From Thermococci archaeon (GTDB lineage Archaea > Methanobacteriota_B > Thermococci > Thermococcales > Thermococcaceae): a stretch of DNA of 5,998 bases. The stretch covers positions 1 through 5,998 of the forward strand of contig QMUF01000100.1 in NCBI GenBank assembly GCA_003663525.1, given 5' to 3'. Both the position numbers and the translations under genes were made by a program. The notes beneath the pieces were generated by a model, which did not search any database, was not told where the DNA came from, and saw only the letters and a program-made list of their open reading frames with translations. Every line of letters starts with the position of its first letter. The first letter of the stretch is position 1. This document shows positions 5,069 to 5,998 of the stretch, one piece after another.

Positions 5069-5998
5069 ATGAATGAGCTCCTTTATCTTTTGGTGTCATT
5101 TGGAGTTATCATCGGATTCATCAGACTAAAGATAAACATCGGAGTATCAATATTTCTAGGATCTCTCCTTCTGGGAGTTCTTTTTGGCTTAGGCCCTAAA
5201 AAACTTCTCACTTCTCTTTATATTTCCTCAACTGAATGGTCTACAGTGCGGCTTATCCTAATTATAGTTTCTATAATGGCCTTAACTGGCATCTTTTCTC
5301 AAATAGGATACTTAAAACTAATGGAAAAGGCCACAAAAGATCTTTTCCCAAATGAAAAATATTCTCTAGCTGCCCTTCCCGCTTTAATAGGGTTACTACC
5401 AATGCCCGCTGGAGCCTTAGTTTCTGCCCCAATGATAGAAACCATCGCCGATAAACTTAACGTCCCACCAGAGAGAAAAACCATCATCAATTACTGGTTC
5501 AGGCATATATGGGAACACTCTTGGCCTATGTATCAAGCAATAATAATCGCATCGGCCATTTTAGACATAACTGTTAGAGAGTTTAGCACCAAAATGTTTT
5601 CATTGACACTAGTTATGATCCTAGTTGGATACCTCTTTTTCCTACGGCCAATAAAATCACAAGAAGACAAAAATAGAAATACAAAAGAAGGACTAAAGCT
5701 ATTTCTTAAAAGCACCTACCCCATTATGGTAATAATCCTTATCTCCATTGTTTTAGGTTATGACATGGTCTATGGCGCCTTTATTGGATTCTTATCTGCG
5801 TTAATACCTCACTTTAATAGGATAAACCATAAAAAACTCGTGAAATATGCACTTCAACCAAAAATAATATTTCTTCTGCTTTCCGTTATGTATTTCAACA
5901 AGCTCCTAGAGGTTACTGGGGCTGTTGAAGCCCTACCCAAAACAATTATGGAATTAAATCTACCTGTGGTACTTGTAATAGCATTAACTCCATTTTTG
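5069..5998 (+). CDS. DUF401-family multi-pass membrane protein, putative transporter (3' end outside window)
   Basis: An uninterrupted frame from ATG 5069 gives 310 residues and is still open at the window edge. Family members are usually around 400 residues, so about a quarter is missing. Hydrophobic stretches at roughly 3-20, 22-42, 60-78, 100-122, 154-169, 177-193, 215-231, 233-247, 264-281 and 296-310 predict a polytopic inner-membrane protein. A charged loop near 194-211 (KSQEDKNRNTKEG) separates two halves. Two conserved-looking segments support DUF401 (COG1906): LLPMPAGALVSAP around 109-121, and NYWFRHIWEHSWP at 141-153, rich in Trp, His, Arg and Glu next to a membrane segment and perhaps substrate-binding. 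The repeated-half layout recalls anion or carboxylate permeases, but no substrate is known to me. The start is supported by GGTGA five bases upstream and by the TATA box at 5016-5024. There is no cleavable signal peptide; the first hydrophobic stretch begins almost at the N-terminus and is probably an anchor. Confidence 0.85.
   Translation, partial: MNELLYLLVSFGVIIGFIRLKINIGVSIFLGSLLLGVLFGLGPKKLLTSLYISSTEWSTVRLILIIVSIMALTGIFSQIGYLKLMEKATKDLFPNEKYSLAALPALIGLLPMPAGALVSAPMIETIADKLNVPPERKTIINYWFRHIWEHSWPMYQAIIIASAILDITVREFSTKMFSLTLVMILVGYLFFLRPIKSQEDKNRNTKEGLKLFLKSTYPIMVIILISIVLGYDMVYGAFIGFLSALIPHFNRINHKKLVKYALQPKIIFLLLSVMYFNKLLEVTGAVEALPKTIMELNLPVVLVIALTPFL

Overview
The window looks like chromosomal DNA from a hyperthermophilic euryarchaeon of the order Thermococcales (Pyrococcus, Thermococcus or a close relative). 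The reasons are an AT-rich sequence, archaeal BRE/TATA-type promoters instead of bacterial -35/-10 pairs, U-rich tracts after stop codons, strong Shine-Dalgarno sequences, Lys/Glu/Ile-rich proteins, an archaeal/eukaryotic-type isoleucyl-tRNA synthetase, and an uncharacterised radical SAM protein of the COG2108 type. The family assignments come from motif recognition; no database search was run.

Layout. Positions 2-178 (+) carry the last 58 codons of a gene I cannot identify. A radical SAM protein follows 38 bp later on the same strand (217-1299, +). It meets the isoleucyl-tRNA synthetase gene ileS (1388-4600, -) head-on across an 88-bp convergent gap with T-rich or A-rich tracts on both sides. 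Upstream of ileS lies a 468-bp divergent intergenic region (4601-5068). On its right, a DUF401-family multi-pass membrane protein gene starts at 5069 (+) and runs off the window after 310 codons.

The intergenic region is the most interesting part. On the minus strand it holds a good TATA box for ileS, which predicts a leader of roughly 110 nt. That leader contains two tiny reading frames overlapping at ATGA. The second, 13 codons long, has three Ile and three Leu codons and ends just before the ileS Shine-Dalgarno. A small hairpin overlaps its start. Further upstream (4866-4898, minus) is a GC-rich hairpin followed by GGAGGTCAG. It resembles the right end, and the 3' end of the TnpB-associated guide RNA, of IS200/IS605-family elements in Thermococcales and other archaea. 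No tnpA or tnpB is nearby, so if real it is a solitary, degenerate end. A TATA box at 5016-5024 serves the DUF401 gene.

The genes do not form an obvious pathway. IleS is housekeeping translation machinery, the radical SAM enzyme has no assigned substrate, and the DUF401 protein is a presumed transporter. There is no CRISPR array, rRNA, tRNA or intact mobile element in the window.
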